Below, in pieces: positions 26,201 through 33,432 of a DNA stretch of 37,784 nucleotides. Under the pieces are notes generated by a model that was not told the origin of the DNA, did not search any database, and saw only the letters and a program-made list of their open reading frames with translations. This DNA comes from a virus, in the IMG/VR virus record IMGVR_UViG_3300009155_000014, positions 1-37,784 of that record; one strand, given 5' to 3'. Position numbers and translations under genes: made by a program. Each line of letters starts with the position of its first letter. Positions within the stretch are counted from its first letter, which is position 1.

Positions 26201-26415
26201 CCTTTGTTAAGGTTGTAGAGGAGTGTGGCGCGTGGAGGATTCACACGCTGGCAGGTAATGTGATCGGACCTCGCTTGCATGGTGCAATACCACCAGATGG
26301 TTTGCCACCATTAAAGGATATTTTTGAAACAAAGAGTGAGGCGCAGACTGCTGCCATGCTTTGGAATACATATGCCCATTGGGTTGCTTCGACGCGTAAG
26401 AAGAAGCGTCGATGA
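26197..26415 (+). CDS. Small hypothetical protein
   Basis: A 72-residue protein with the layout VEECGAWRIHT...ETKSEAQTAAMLWNTYAHWV, a strand-helix pattern typical of small phage proteins that bind nucleic acid or partners, followed by a basic end RKKKRR. Overlaps the glycosyltransferase stop (ATGA). No family recognised. Confidence 0.6.
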   Translation: MTFVKVVEECGAWRIHTLAGNVIGPRLHGAIPPDGLPPLKDIFETKSEAQTAAMLWNTYAHWVASTRKKKRR

Positions 26416-26729
26416 TTTCAACACAATTAACTAAGGGTGATTATGATGAGAGGCTGCAACAGCTTGCTGGAGAAGTTGCCATCCAAGCGATAAAGGATCT
26501 TCGCATGCTACGCAGAAGGGGGATTGTGTGCGGTATGAAGCTTGCAACAGATTGGAAGGACAAGATGATCAATGATGCATGGGAGTACAGGAACACAGGG
26601 GAGGTGAAGCGATTGCTGAAAGATTTTAAGAACGGAACGATTGGGTGGTGGTGTAGGGCTGCTGGAATTAGAGTTGGAAACAAGACTCTTTTGAGAAGAA
26701 TGATGGACGAGAAATATGAACTTTCTTGA
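26412..26729 (+). CDS. Hypothetical basic helical protein
   Basis: A 105-residue protein of mixed charge with two Trp-rich segments (DWKDKM and GWWCRAAGIRVGNKTLLRRM). Its C-terminal end, WCRAAGIRVGNKTLL, looks like a DNA-binding helix-turn-helix, but no family could be named. Starts by ATGA overlap; its last 14 bases overlap the next small gene. Confidence 0.6.
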   Translation: MISTQLTKGDYDERLQQLAGEVAIQAIKDLRMLRRRGIVCGMKLATDWKDKMINDAWEYRNTGEVKRLLKDFKNGTIGWWCRAAGIRVGNKTLLRRMMDEKYELS

Positions 26730-26859
26730 AACCATATGGGACATGATCTGGGTTGTTGCCTGGTTGCTATTTATGTTCTGCATTATTGTATCGATTTCTA
26801 TGGCTGGAGTTTTTGTTGTCTTCAAGTTGGTTGAATTTATTAGGAAAAATCTATTATGA
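26716..26859 (+). CDS. Small membrane protein
   Basis: A 47-residue protein with one long hydrophobic segment (about residues 11-37, WVVAWLLFMFCIIVSISM...) and a short basic end. It bridges two genes: it overlaps the upstream gene by 14 bases and its TGA overlaps the next ATG. No lysis motif is visible. Confidence 0.65.
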   Translation: MNFLETIWDMIWVVAWLLFMFCIIVSISMAGVFVVFKLVEFIRKNLL

Positions 26860-27272
26860 GAAGCTCCAGCGGATTACACGAAACGTATGAAGACATCGCC
26901 AATGAAAAGCGAATTGTATTGGAATTCGCCAAGCATTGTGGTGGCAAGGCAAAGTACATGCCTAAAGCCTATCCATTCGATGCGATGATCCTAAGGGGTG
27001 ACAAGTGCGCATTTGTTGATGCTAGGAAAAGTGGATATCAAATAAACAGATTCCCAACGCGATGCTTATCGCTCCAGAAGTATATATCCCTAAAGCTATA
27101 CGCTGCATTCGCGCCCACGTTCTATGTGATCGAGTGGGCAGATGCCGTTGGGTATTACGAGATCAAGGAGGACAGCAAGCTCCCTATATTCTACATGTCA
27201 AGGAACAGCGGTGACCCCAGGGATAATGAGCCATGCGTTGAGATTCCGATTACTGACTTCAAAAGATTTTGA
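26856..27272 (+). CDS. Possible PD-(D/E)XK-fold protein with altered active site
   Basis: A 138-residue protein. The order YPFDAMIL, CAFVDARKSG, LSLQKYISLKLYA, TFYVIEWAD resembles a small nuclease core (Asp, then ExK strand, then a helix with a conserved Lys and a final strand). In the ExK position the sequence is D-A-R, so the usual Lys is replaced by Arg, with a Lys one residue later. It may be inactive or bind without cutting. The assignment is tentative. Confidence 0.6.
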   Translation: MRSSSGLHETYEDIANEKRIVLEFAKHCGGKAKYMPKAYPFDAMILRGDKCAFVDARKSGYQINRFPTRCLSLQKYISLKLYAAFAPTFYVIEWADAVGYYEIKEDSKLPIFYMSRNSGDPRDNEPCVEIPITDFKRF

Positions 27273-27313
27273 TACAAACAATCTATGACACACACATCTA
27301 ACTTGCTCCGCTA

Positions 27314-27943
27314 ATGGCAACGCTTAACGAGAACATCCCATCCTTCAAGGGATGGGTAAGAAAATCATTCTTCACCAAAGACGAAGCGGACAGGGAGGAA
27401 TTCTACAACGTCTATGTATTTGCCTTGCAGTCTTGCCCTGGAACCATTCTCACCTTTCATGTAATGACTGACTCAGGGATGGTGCGATCCCGCGTTCCGC
27501 TATCGGAAATTTATCTGGATAAACCCACCAACGATATACCTTTCAACTATAAGCAACTTTGGGACTGCTTCAGCGAGAACGTGACTGTTACCGAGTACAG
27601 CTTCCTGGCCTATCACCGCGCACAGATCCTACTTAGGGATGCGACCAAGGTGTGGGGTACATACCTATTCACAGTTGATTGGTTTAATAATCCCTACAGC
27701 GACGAACCATCCGACTACAAGTGCGGTCATGTGTTCGCTGGCGATGATGGGTACTTGCTATGCATGCCCAATAACCGAATCTTCTGGCGCGATTCCAATT
27801 GGGTTACCAAGAAGTTGCCAGACAACTTAAAGCAGTTTCGAGTTGATACCGAGCTGCCCAGCGTAGAGAATCAGAGTGACAAGTGGGTGACGGAGGATAC
27901 AGATTCGTTTTACTACGATATTAAAGAAAGGGATGCACAATGA
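27314..27943 (+). CDS. Hypothetical protein
   Basis: A 209-residue soluble protein, rich in Tyr, Trp, Phe and Asp. No signal, spans or enzyme motif were recognised. A 41-base gap separates it from the previous gene, the first break in a run of overlapping genes, so it may start a translational unit of its own; no good ribosome site is seen. Its stop overlaps the next small gene. Confidence 0.65.
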   Translation: MATLNENIPSFKGWVRKSFFTKDEADREEFYNVYVFALQSCPGTILTFHVMTDSGMVRSRVPLSEIYLDKPTNDIPFNYKQLWDCFSENVTVTEYSFLAYHRAQILLRDATKVWGTYLFTVDWFNNPYSDEPSDYKCGHVFAGDDGYLLCMPNNRIFWRDSNWVTKKLPDNLKQFRVDTELPSVENQSDKWVTEDTDSFYYDIKERDAQ

Positions 27944-28119
27944 ATATGGAGGCCAAGAACAGATTGAAGTGGGCGAGGGATATGCTTGCCATAGCCAGAG
28001 AGAAGCTTGTGTTGGAACGTAACCGAGCAACTCACGGACGCTCGGTAGATATGATTCAGATTATCACGATGGTTGATGCAGCCAGCCTAGTGTGCAAGGA
28101 AGTGGTGGGTGAGGAATGA
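27940..28119 (+). CDS. Small helical hypothetical protein
   Basis: A 59-residue protein, basic in its first half (KNRLKWARDMLAIAREKLVLERNRA), predicted as two helices. Coupled by ATGA to both neighbours. A second ATG two codons downstream is possible. No family recognised. Confidence 0.65.
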   Translation: MNMEAKNRLKWARDMLAIAREKLVLERNRATHGRSVDMIQIITMVDAASLVCKEVVGEE

Positions 28120-28400
28120 GCATAAGAGAAGACATTCTTGACCAGTTCGGTGACGATGCACACACGATGCTGTTTGCTGATGGATTCGATGACGCGATTG
28201 TGGGTGTGGGCAGAGCATTCGGCGGTGATCTATGCGCGATATATGATGCGGACGCAATTGTTGAGAGTCTTATGAAACAGGGCATGGATTACGCCGAGGC
28301 ATTGGAACACTTTGATTTTAACATTGCAGGATCTTATGTAGGTGAGCAGACTCCGATCTTCATGCACAAAATAGAAGGGAACACCAATGAACGTAATTAA
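28116..28400 (+). CDS. Conserved small phage/bacterial protein of unknown function
   Basis: A 94-residue acidic protein with the recognisable pattern DDAHTMLFADGFDDAIVGV, IYDADAIVESLMKQGMDYAEALEHF and FNIAGSYVGEQTP. Proteins with this layout are common in phages and plasmids and remain unnamed. Good ribosome site (GAGGA), overlapping the upstream stop. Conserved, small and acidic: a regulator or inhibitor is conceivable, unproven. Confidence 0.7.
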   Translation: MSIREDILDQFGDDAHTMLFADGFDDAIVGVGRAFGGDLCAIYDADAIVESLMKQGMDYAEALEHFDFNIAGSYVGEQTPIFMHKIEGNTNERN

Positions 28401-28521
28401 GGAATGGATTCTTGTCGGAGTAGGATTGGCAATAGGAAAGCTTCTTGTTGCCATCGCAGTCATTGCAGTAGTCGCAGCAATTCTCGCTGTGTTCTTTATT
28501 ATAGAGGAGAAAACAAAATGA
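28387..28521 (+). CDS. Small membrane protein
   Basis: A 44-residue protein, almost entirely one or two hydrophobic helices (ILVGVGLAIGKLLVAIAVIAV...). Its start overlaps the upstream gene by 14 bases and its TGA overlaps the GT9 start by ATGA. A longer frame starting at 28404 covers the same bases but belongs to the glycosyltransferase frame and lacks a ribosome site, so it is rejected. Confidence 0.65.
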   Translation: MNVIKEWILVGVGLAIGKLLVAIAVIAVVAAILAVFFIIEEKTK

Positions 28522-29660
28522 AACTATGGAAAAATAATTCACCAGCAGTCCACGTTGTGGACGATAATAAACTGTGGCCACGTTGTAGCTACATCCTGCC
28601 AGACGAGTTGACCAACCCTCCATTCAACGAGGCGATCCCTGTTCCACACAAGATCAAGCCTTACTATCCTGGGAGATCCGAGGGTGGGTCGACTGCCGTA
28701 TACCGAGCTGGCGCAATCGGTGACGCAATCATGGCCACGGCAATTGTGCGTTATCTGGTGGACACCTCTGGAGGTACAGTCGATATCTATTGCCCTGCTC
28801 GCAACATGGCGTTGTTCGCTGGACTAGGTGCGAATGTATATCCGCTGCCACCTACCGAGGAAGCATGGGATTCATACTCAGCGCACGTTCCGCTCGACGA
28901 TCTATTCTCAGGTAAGGTTGGCAATACTGAGCTAGGAACTGGTCCAGGTTGTCACTACGACAGGATTTATAACTGGATGGGAGCAGAGGGATTGGTTGCG
29001 GATATTTCTGGGAAGGTTGGGGATGTAAAGCTTGTCGATGTAAAGTACAAGCGTCCGCACCTATACGTTGTCCAGCCTGACTACGAGGAGCTGAAGAATA
29101 TGGGACGCTTGCCATTGCCTAGCCCCTACTTCGTCTACCACGTTTCGTCATCTGGTCCGACACGCACCTATCCACCACAGTTAGGTAAGCTGGCAGTGCA
29201 GGCGTTGCTGGAAGAGTTTCCCAAACATCACGCGGTTATTATTGGATTGGATCGGTCAATTGATTTCAATGTCCAGCATCCGCGCATATATGATTTGTTT
29301 AACGCTACTGCAAATGTTCGCACGTTATTCCCAATAGTGAATGGTGCTGACTTTGTTGTCGCGCCTGATAGCAGCGTGAACCACATGGCTGCTGGATTAG
29401 ATACGGCGTGCATATCCCTATGGGGGTCATATGACCCAATGGATCGCTGCAAGTATTATCCTAAGTCGTATCCAGTATTTGCACCTGACGTTTGCCCTCA
29501 CGCACCTTGCCGTCCGCATGGTGGTTTGCCCCAGAGCAAGTGTAAGGACGCGACGAATAAGACTAAGGGAACGCAGTACTGGTGCAATGCGCTACGTAAC
29601 ATCACGGCAGATATGATCGTAGAGAAAGCGAAGAAGGCGATGGAGGACGATAAGGATTAA
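28518..29660 (+). CDS. GT9-family glycosyltransferase (heptosyltransferase-like)
   Basis: A 380-residue protein. Start at ATG 28518, which overlaps the upstream TGA and has GAGGAG about 10 bases before it; the longer frame from 28404 is not used. The N-terminal domain begins with YRAGAIGDAIMATAIVRYL, the GDxxxxTA line of GT9 enzymes. The C-terminal domain contains FVYHVSSSGPTRTYPP and ADFVVAPDSSVNHMAAGL, the usual donor-site motif. A Cys-rich tail (CPHAPCRPHGGLPQSKC) is unusual. GT9 enzymes add heptose or similar sugars to lipopolysaccharide core; here the acceptor is unknown. Confidence 0.85.
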   Translation: MKLWKNNSPAVHVVDDNKLWPRCSYILPDELTNPPFNEAIPVPHKIKPYYPGRSEGGSTAVYRAGAIGDAIMATAIVRYLVDTSGGTVDIYCPARNMALFAGLGANVYPLPPTEEAWDSYSAHVPLDDLFSGKVGNTELGTGPGCHYDRIYNWMGAEGLVADISGKVGDVKLVDVKYKRPHLYVVQPDYEELKNMGRLPLPSPYFVYHVSSSGPTRTYPPQLGKLAVQALLEEFPKHHAVIIGLDRSIDFNVQHPRIYDLFNATANVRTLFPIVNGADFVVAPDSSVNHMAAGLDTACISLWGSYDPMDRCKYYPKSYPVFAPDVCPHAPCRPHGGLPQSKCKDATNKTKGTQYWCNALRNITADMIVEKAKKAMEDDKD

Positions 29661-29677
29661 TCAATCTCCGCATGGTG

Positions 29678-29694
29678 CGCAGGGAGAGCCTGCG
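29678..29694 (+). other. Short hairpin after the GT9 gene
   Basis: Arms CGCAGG/CCTGCG with a 5-base loop. The 122-base gap that contains it (29661-29782) has no other clear signal except a possible 18-residue frame at 29730-29786. No T-run follows; a weak transcription pause or RNA-stability element is possible. Confidence 0.35.
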
Positions 29695-29729
29695 ACTGGG
29701 TAAGTGTGTACTCACATGAAACAAAGGGG

Positions 29730-29786
29730 ATGATTTTTAAGATTGTTGTTGCGCTTGTATTTTTTATGGAGACAATGCCGAAATGA
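29730..29786 (+). CDS. Possible 18-residue hydrophobic leader peptide
   Basis: ATG after AAAGGGG and a TGA that overlaps the primase ATG (ATGA). The peptide is MIFKIVVALVFFMETMPK. The ribosome site abuts the ATG, which is closer than normal. It may couple translation into the primase gene or be chance. Confidence 0.3.
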   Translation: MIFKIVVALVFFMETMPK

Positions 29787-30724
29787 TCACACCACAACAA
29801 AAAGCAGAATCGGTAGTCGGACAAGTAGAATGGCAATCGGAACATCACGGCCTATGCCGTTGCCCAGGTGAAGCTGCACATACCAGCAATACGAGAGTGA
29901 GGGACACAACTGTATTCGTTGACTCAGTCCCAACGATCTTCTGCTGGCACACAAGTTGCCAAGCTTTCAGGAGTGAGGCGAACTATAAGCTGCGCAAGTT
30001 AATTCTAAACGATCCGCTGTACAGACCGCTTGTCGCACCCATGTCAACCAACGGAACTAACCCAGTAAAACAGGCGATAGAGAAGGATGCTGAGAGTGAG
30101 ATAATCCAGCGAATCGCGGTCATTGCGCAATCCAACCGAGCGAGGTATCTGGCACATTATAATTGGGACCCAGCGGATATGTTTGACAAATCGCCCACAC
30201 AAATCTGTGACGCGCCATCAGATCAGTACAAGATGCTGCTGTCGCTGTTCCAGCCCAACGACATCGTGTGGATCGGAGCGGTCAAGGATAGTGGCAATCA
30301 TCCGCAGAACTTCCGCGTTGCTGCCGAGTGGCTAAAGCTGGATAAACCAGCAGGTCAATTCATTACTGGATCTGCATTCAAGGATGGAACGATCAGCAGG
30401 TCGAATGACAATGTTGAGGTGCGCAGATTCTTGGTGGTGGAGAGTGATGAGCTGTCGAAGCCTGAGATCGGCGCGGTGTTTCAGCTTATGCGCGATCTAT
30501 TCAAGATGAAGCTTTATGCGGTTGTGGACACGGCAGGCAGAAGTCTTCATGGTTGGTTTGATGCCATACCAAATCCTGAGTGGGAGAAGCAATTGAAAGC
30601 GTTCTTGGTTCCGATGGGGTGCGACCCAGCAACATTTAAACCTAGCCAACCAGTAAGGATGGCAGGAGCAATGAGGGATGAGAAAACACAGAGCCTGCTT
30701 TGGTTCTGCAAGGAGGGAAAATAA
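29783..30724 (+). CDS. DNA primase, archaeo-eukaryotic type (AEP/PrimPol-like) with N-terminal zinc motif
   Basis: A 313-residue protein. An N-terminal Cys/His cluster (Cys25, Cys27, His33, Cys54, His56, Cys59) looks like a zinc-binding domain. The catalytic domain has RRFLVVESDEL (acidic hhhExD line), VVDTAGRSLHGWF (sxH motif) and the final QPVRMAGAMRD, the order found in RepB- and AEP-type primases. It should make primers, perhaps from the sites in 31743-32003. The helicase gene follows 1 base after its stop, so the two probably work as a pair. Confidence 0.75.
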   Translation: MITPQQKAESVVGQVEWQSEHHGLCRCPGEAAHTSNTRVRDTTVFVDSVPTIFCWHTSCQAFRSEANYKLRKLILNDPLYRPLVAPMSTNGTNPVKQAIEKDAESEIIQRIAVIAQSNRARYLAHYNWDPADMFDKSPTQICDAPSDQYKMLLSLFQPNDIVWIGAVKDSGNHPQNFRVAAEWLKLDKPAGQFITGSAFKDGTISRSNDNVEVRRFLVVESDELSKPEIGAVFQLMRDLFKMKLYAVVDTAGRSLHGWFDAIPNPEWEKQLKAFLVPMGCDPATFKPSQPVRMAGAMRDEKTQSLLWFCKEGK

Positions 30725-30725
30725 T

Positions 30726-31742
30726 ATGATCGAGCCAGCCGTAGCATTAGGACTCAAGCCGTCGGTGGACCAATGGCCACCGATTAAAACGTATAGTGAA
30801 TTGCTGACCGATAACATCAAAGAGCCAGATGTGCTTATCGAGGGAATCCTGCACCAAGGTGGCAAGCTGCTCCTGGGTGGAGGGAGTAAGGCATTCAAGA
30901 GTTGGAGCCTGATTGACCTTGCGCTGTCGCTGCACTCAGGCACTCCTTGGTGGGGGCAGAAGTGTACCAAAGCAAAGGTGCTGTTTATTAACTTTGAGAT
31001 TCAGGAATGGTCGTTCCGCTCGCGCCTCGCTGACGTAATCGCAGCCAAGGAATTGAATGGGAAGGTGGATGACTTTGATGTGTGGACGCTCAGAGGATAT
31101 GCAGCGGACTTGACATTGATCCGACCAATCATCGAGAAGCATATCGAGGGGCGCGGATACCAAGCAATTATCCTTGACCCTAACTACATGCTGATGGGTG
31201 ACCGAGATGAGAACTCTGCTGGCGATATGGGTGGGTTGATGAATGAATTCGAATATCTCGCCACGCGCTACAATCTGTCGGTCATCCTATCCCATCACTT
31301 CTCCAAGGGTAACAAGTCCAGCGCAGAGGCGATTGATAGGTTTAGTGGTTCAGGCGTGTTCGCTCGCAATCCAGACTCGCTCGTCGTGCTGACCGCACAT
31401 GAGGAGGACGAGAAGACGTTCACTTGTGAGATGACCCTGCGTAACTTCCCACCTGTCGATCCGTTCGTAGTGCAATGGAAGTACCCAATGTTCAGCGTCA
31501 ACTACAACCTGAACCCTGATGAGCTGAAGCAGACTGGTGGAAAGAAGAAGCTGGTAGGCGATGCAAGGCTTCTAAAAGAGATGGGTTCACGCGAGTTCAC
31601 GGCCTGCGATCTGTTCCGATTTGTGCAGGAAAAGTTCCAAGTTTCGGAGTCAACCGCCAAAAGGCATGTTAAACGCATGGCACAAGCTGGCAAGATGCTC
31701 AAGGAGAATGGGTTATATAGCGCGAATCAGTCGGTTTTTTGA
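30726..31742 (+). CDS. RepA/AAA_25-type replicative helicase or ATPase
   Basis: A 338-residue protein, start at ATG 30726 with AGGAGG about 10 bases upstream; an upstream codon at 30678 would overlap the primase. The Walker A is GGGSKAFKSW (residues 51-60), a variant found in phage AAA_25 proteins with Phe before the Lys. Walker B is AIILDP (Asp151), sensor-like LSHHFSKGN follows, and GSGVFARNPDSLVVL is the RepA-type line. The C-terminal 60 residues form a winged-helix-like domain (ESTAKRHVKRMAQAG) that could bind the origin. Confidence 0.8.
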   Translation: MIEPAVALGLKPSVDQWPPIKTYSELLTDNIKEPDVLIEGILHQGGKLLLGGGSKAFKSWSLIDLALSLHSGTPWWGQKCTKAKVLFINFEIQEWSFRSRLADVIAAKELNGKVDDFDVWTLRGYAADLTLIRPIIEKHIEGRGYQAIILDPNYMLMGDRDENSAGDMGGLMNEFEYLATRYNLSVILSHHFSKGNKSSAEAIDRFSGSGVFARNPDSLVVLTAHEEDEKTFTCEMTLRNFPPVDPFVVQWKYPMFSVNYNLNPDELKQTGGKKKLVGDARLLKEMGSREFTACDLFRFVQEKFQVSESTAKRHVKRMAQAGKMLKENGLYSANQSVF

Positions 31743-31743
31743 A

Positions 31744-31798
31744 GTGTCAATTCGCGGTGTCAAAATGGGTTCTTCTACACTAGTGTCATTCCTATAAT
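31744..31798 (+). promoter_or_regulatory. Phased GTGTCA repeats, palindrome and TATAAT box
   Basis: GTGTCAA occurs at 31744 and 31757 and GTGTCAT at 31783, spaced 13 and 26 (2 x 13) bases. The third copy overlaps the perfect palindrome ACACTAGTGT (31777-31786). A consensus TATAAT lies at 31793-31798, without a good -35. The region follows the helicase stop and looks like an operator-promoter or initiator-binding site. Confidence 0.5.
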
Positions 31799-31827
31799 AT
31801 AAAAGAACCAGAACCCACGGAGGAACC

Positions 31828-31863
31828 AAGGGAAAGGGACTCCTTAATCCGTCCCTTCCCCTT
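31828..31863 (+). terminator. Long imperfect hairpin after the helicase
   Basis: Arms 31828-31840 and 31851-31863 pair at 12 of 13 positions with a 10-base loop TCCTTAATCC. It lies about 30 bases after the TATAAT. It may be an attenuator or terminator of the replication operon or part of an origin. The region 31743-32003 contains no supported gene apart from these elements; an inverted GTGTCA copy is at 31917-31922. Confidence 0.5.
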
Positions 31864-32003
31864 TCACCTGCGGTGTTCCGTAGTGAATCTTCAAAGCAGC
31901 GGGACCAGAAAAGAAATGACACGGCATGGGTGGCATCACCGCTTCCACCGCCCCAACCTGCCAAGGCTTGGTGGTGGGTGGATGGGTGTGGTACAATGTG
32001 CAA

Positions 32004-32147
32004 ATGAATAACTCAAAGCCAGGACTCTACGCCAATATCAACGCTCGCCGTAAGGCTGGCACTAGCAGAAGCAAAGCGAAAAGCACGATCTCCCCAAGGG
32101 TGTATCGAGTTATGAAAGCGAAAAAGGGTGGATTCGCGCCACGATAG
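32004..32147 (+). CDS. Small basic protein, GLYANINARRKAG type
   Basis: A 47-residue, strongly basic protein. ATG 32004 is preferred over an upstream frame because it begins at the recognised motif MNNSKPGLYANINARRKAG. Short proteins with GLYANI(N/H)x(R/K)R are found in many phages and are unnamed; charge suggests nucleic-acid binding. No ribosome site is seen, so translation may depend on structure or the start is different. Confidence 0.6.
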   Translation: MNNSKPGLYANINARRKAGTSRSKAKSTISPRVYRVMKAKKGGFAPR

Positions 32148-32403
32148 AGATCTGCTCAAGCAGGCATACCGCTTCATTGCCCTGCTACAGCGCGAGAATG
32201 CCCAGCTACACGCTGTTCTCAGGCAGCTGGGGCAATTAGTCGATGACATGAGCAATAACTGCTCCTACGAGGTTTTCGAGCATGAGTGGGCTGAGATTAC
32301 GTTAGCGATGGCCAAGTTGTCAGAATTCTTTTCCAGCCATCAGAAGGATCTGGCAGAGCTAAAGGATTCAGATATACTCAACGACGAGGTTGATGAAGTA
32401 TGA
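32128..32403 (+). CDS. Coiled-coil hypothetical protein
   Basis: A 91-residue protein from GTG 32128, overlapping the end of the upstream gene by 20 bases. Residues about 8-60 are predicted coiled coil (LLQRENAQLHAVLRQLGQLV); the end is acidic (DSDILNDEVDEV). The start is uncertain because no ATG or ribosome site is near. Its stop overlaps the next ATG. Confidence 0.55.
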   Translation: MDSRHDRDLLKQAYRFIALLQRENAQLHAVLRQLGQLVDDMSNNCSYEVFEHEWAEITLAMAKLSEFFSSHQKDLAELKDSDILNDEVDEV

Positions 32404-32636
32404 GTACACAAGACTTACCCTGCAATAGTCCAAGGCGCACTCCAGGTGCAAACAAGAAGTTTGTGGTGAGGGCTTGCCAGAATGGGCAGTCCAAGACCAT
32501 TAGGTATGGTGACCCCAAGATGACCATTAAGAAGGGTAACCCTGACCGCAGGCGTAGTTTCAGGGCTAGGCATGGGTGTGATTCAGATAAGCCTAGCAAG
32601 ATGACCGCTAGGTACTGGTCATGCAAGAATTGGTAG
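32400..32636 (+). CDS. Small conserved phage protein, DUF5754-like
   Basis: A 78-residue, basic protein with KKFVVRACQNGQSKTIRYGD, PKMTIKKGNPDRRRSFRARHGCD and TARYWSCKNW. This line is characteristic of a small protein found across unrelated phages (DUF5754 by memory). The three Cys and His may bind zinc. Starts by ATGA overlap with the coiled-coil gene. Confidence 0.7.
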   Translation: MSTQDLPCNSPRRTPGANKKFVVRACQNGQSKTIRYGDPKMTIKKGNPDRRRSFRARHGCDSDKPSKMTARYWSCKNW

Positions 32637-32640
32637 TGGC

Positions 32641-32802
32641 ATGAAAAATAAAGGCACGAGGATGCCACGCAATCGAGCGAGGATGCCTCTAAAATGCGTC
32701 GATAAGGACAACCAAATAGAGGATAGCGGGGCAATTAAGAAAACCCCTATTATAGACAGACCGCTAGGGAATAAGGCTTGTTGCTGCTTTATAGGTAAAT
32801 AA
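32641..32802 (+). CDS. Possible small basic protein at the end of the rightward module
   Basis: A 53-residue frame starting 4 bases after the previous stop; basic N terminus (KNKGTRMPRNRARM) and a Cys3 end. Codon use is ordinary but there is no clear ribosome site, and it reaches to within 15 bases of the 29-bp repeat array. Confidence 0.4.
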   Translation: MKNKGTRMPRNRARMPLKCVDKDNQIEDSGAIKKTPIIDRPLGNKACCCFIGK

Positions 32803-32816
32803 TCTGATTTCTTATC

Positions 32817-32932
32817 CCTTATGGGACAAATTTGGATTTTGTAAATCCTAAATTTCCAATTTCGGATTTTTCTTCCTTATGGGGCAATTTCTGGATTTTC
32901 CATCCTTATGGGGGCTTTATCGGATTCAGTAG
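32817..32932. repeat. Four tandem 29-bp repeats, iteron-like
   Basis: Units begin at 32817, 32846, 32875 and 32904, exactly 29 bases apart. Three contain CCTTATGGG(A/G) at the start and all contain GGATT(T/C) near position 19; the second unit has diverged in its first half. The last two units lie in the 3' end of the leftward gene and encode its C terminus. Candidate binding sites for a replication initiator or regulator. Confidence 0.65.
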
Positions 32933-33086
32933 ACTCCTTCCTGGCGAGTCGGTACTTTTCCCACCTAGCATTGACCGCGCGCTGCGCCTGTTCCCTAGTC
33001 CGCGCCTTACTTGACCCTTTCACGCTCCCCCCCCTCTTCCCCATTGCTGAAAAGTAGGCGCGCACTTGTTCGGTCAATTCACTCAT
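32877..33086 (-). CDS. Small basic KRGG/SKAR protein
   Basis: A 69-residue protein. ATG 33086 with AAGAGA about 8 bases upstream is preferred over the TTG at 33104. The middle, MGKRGGSVKGSSKARTREQAQRAVNARW, is a known pattern of very small bacterial and phage proteins (Gly-Gly, then SKAR..EQA..A...RW), possibly nucleic-acid binding. Eight consecutive G bases encode part of it. The last 14 residues are read from the 29-bp repeats. Confidence 0.65.
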   Translation of the reverse strand: MSELTEQVRAYFSAMGKRGGSVKGSSKARTREQAQRAVNARWEKYRLARKESTESDKAPIRMENPEIAP

Positions 33087-33165
33087 ATTGCGATTCTCTT
33101 TCAAATTGTGATTAGGTCAATATAATAAATCCCTCCCAAGGCTTGAACTTGGAAGGGATAGTGAA

Positions 33166-33393
33166 CTACTGTTTAGATTTAATATTCTGCATGCACTTGC
33201 CCATTGCCTGCACAATAAAGTTGACGTGCGCCAACCTTGCTATAATTGGAGTCAACTCATTCTTATAATACTGCGCATCATGTTCGCCGTTGGCCAACGT
33301 TGCAATGTCGTCAAGACTATCGCTTAAATAATAATTGATATTGTCCTGATGGCATTCCAATTCTTTCATATACTGCGAGTGTGTAGTTTTCAT
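33166..33393 (-). CDS. Small hypothetical protein
   Basis: A 75-residue helical protein with a good ribosome site (AGAAAGG, about 9 bases before ATG). The sequence alternates acidic and hydrophobic residues (SDSLDDIATLANGEHDAQYYKNEL) and ends near Lys. No motif recognised. It follows the double-hairpin module at 33433-33512 in the transcription order. Confidence 0.65.
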   Translation of the reverse strand: MKTTHSQYMKELECHQDNINYYLSDSLDDIATLANGEHDAQYYKNELTPIIARLAHVNFIVQAMGKCMQNIKSKQ

Positions 33394-33432
33394 TTTGTGT
33401 GCCTTTCTTTTTCATTCGCGCAATCAATAAGA

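Noticed and set aside
28404-28517. Longer N terminus for the GT9 enzyme
   Set aside because: The added 38 residues are Ser/Arg/Cys-rich and antisense-like, and a membrane microgene with overlaps fills the same bases.
31713-32003. Leftward 96-residue frame in the gap after the helicase gene
   Set aside because: No ribosome site, overlaps the helicase end, composition typical of antisense of non-coding and repeat DNA.
32817-32932. CRISPR-like array
   Set aside because: Units are directly adjacent with no unique spacers; the whole 29-base period is the repeat.
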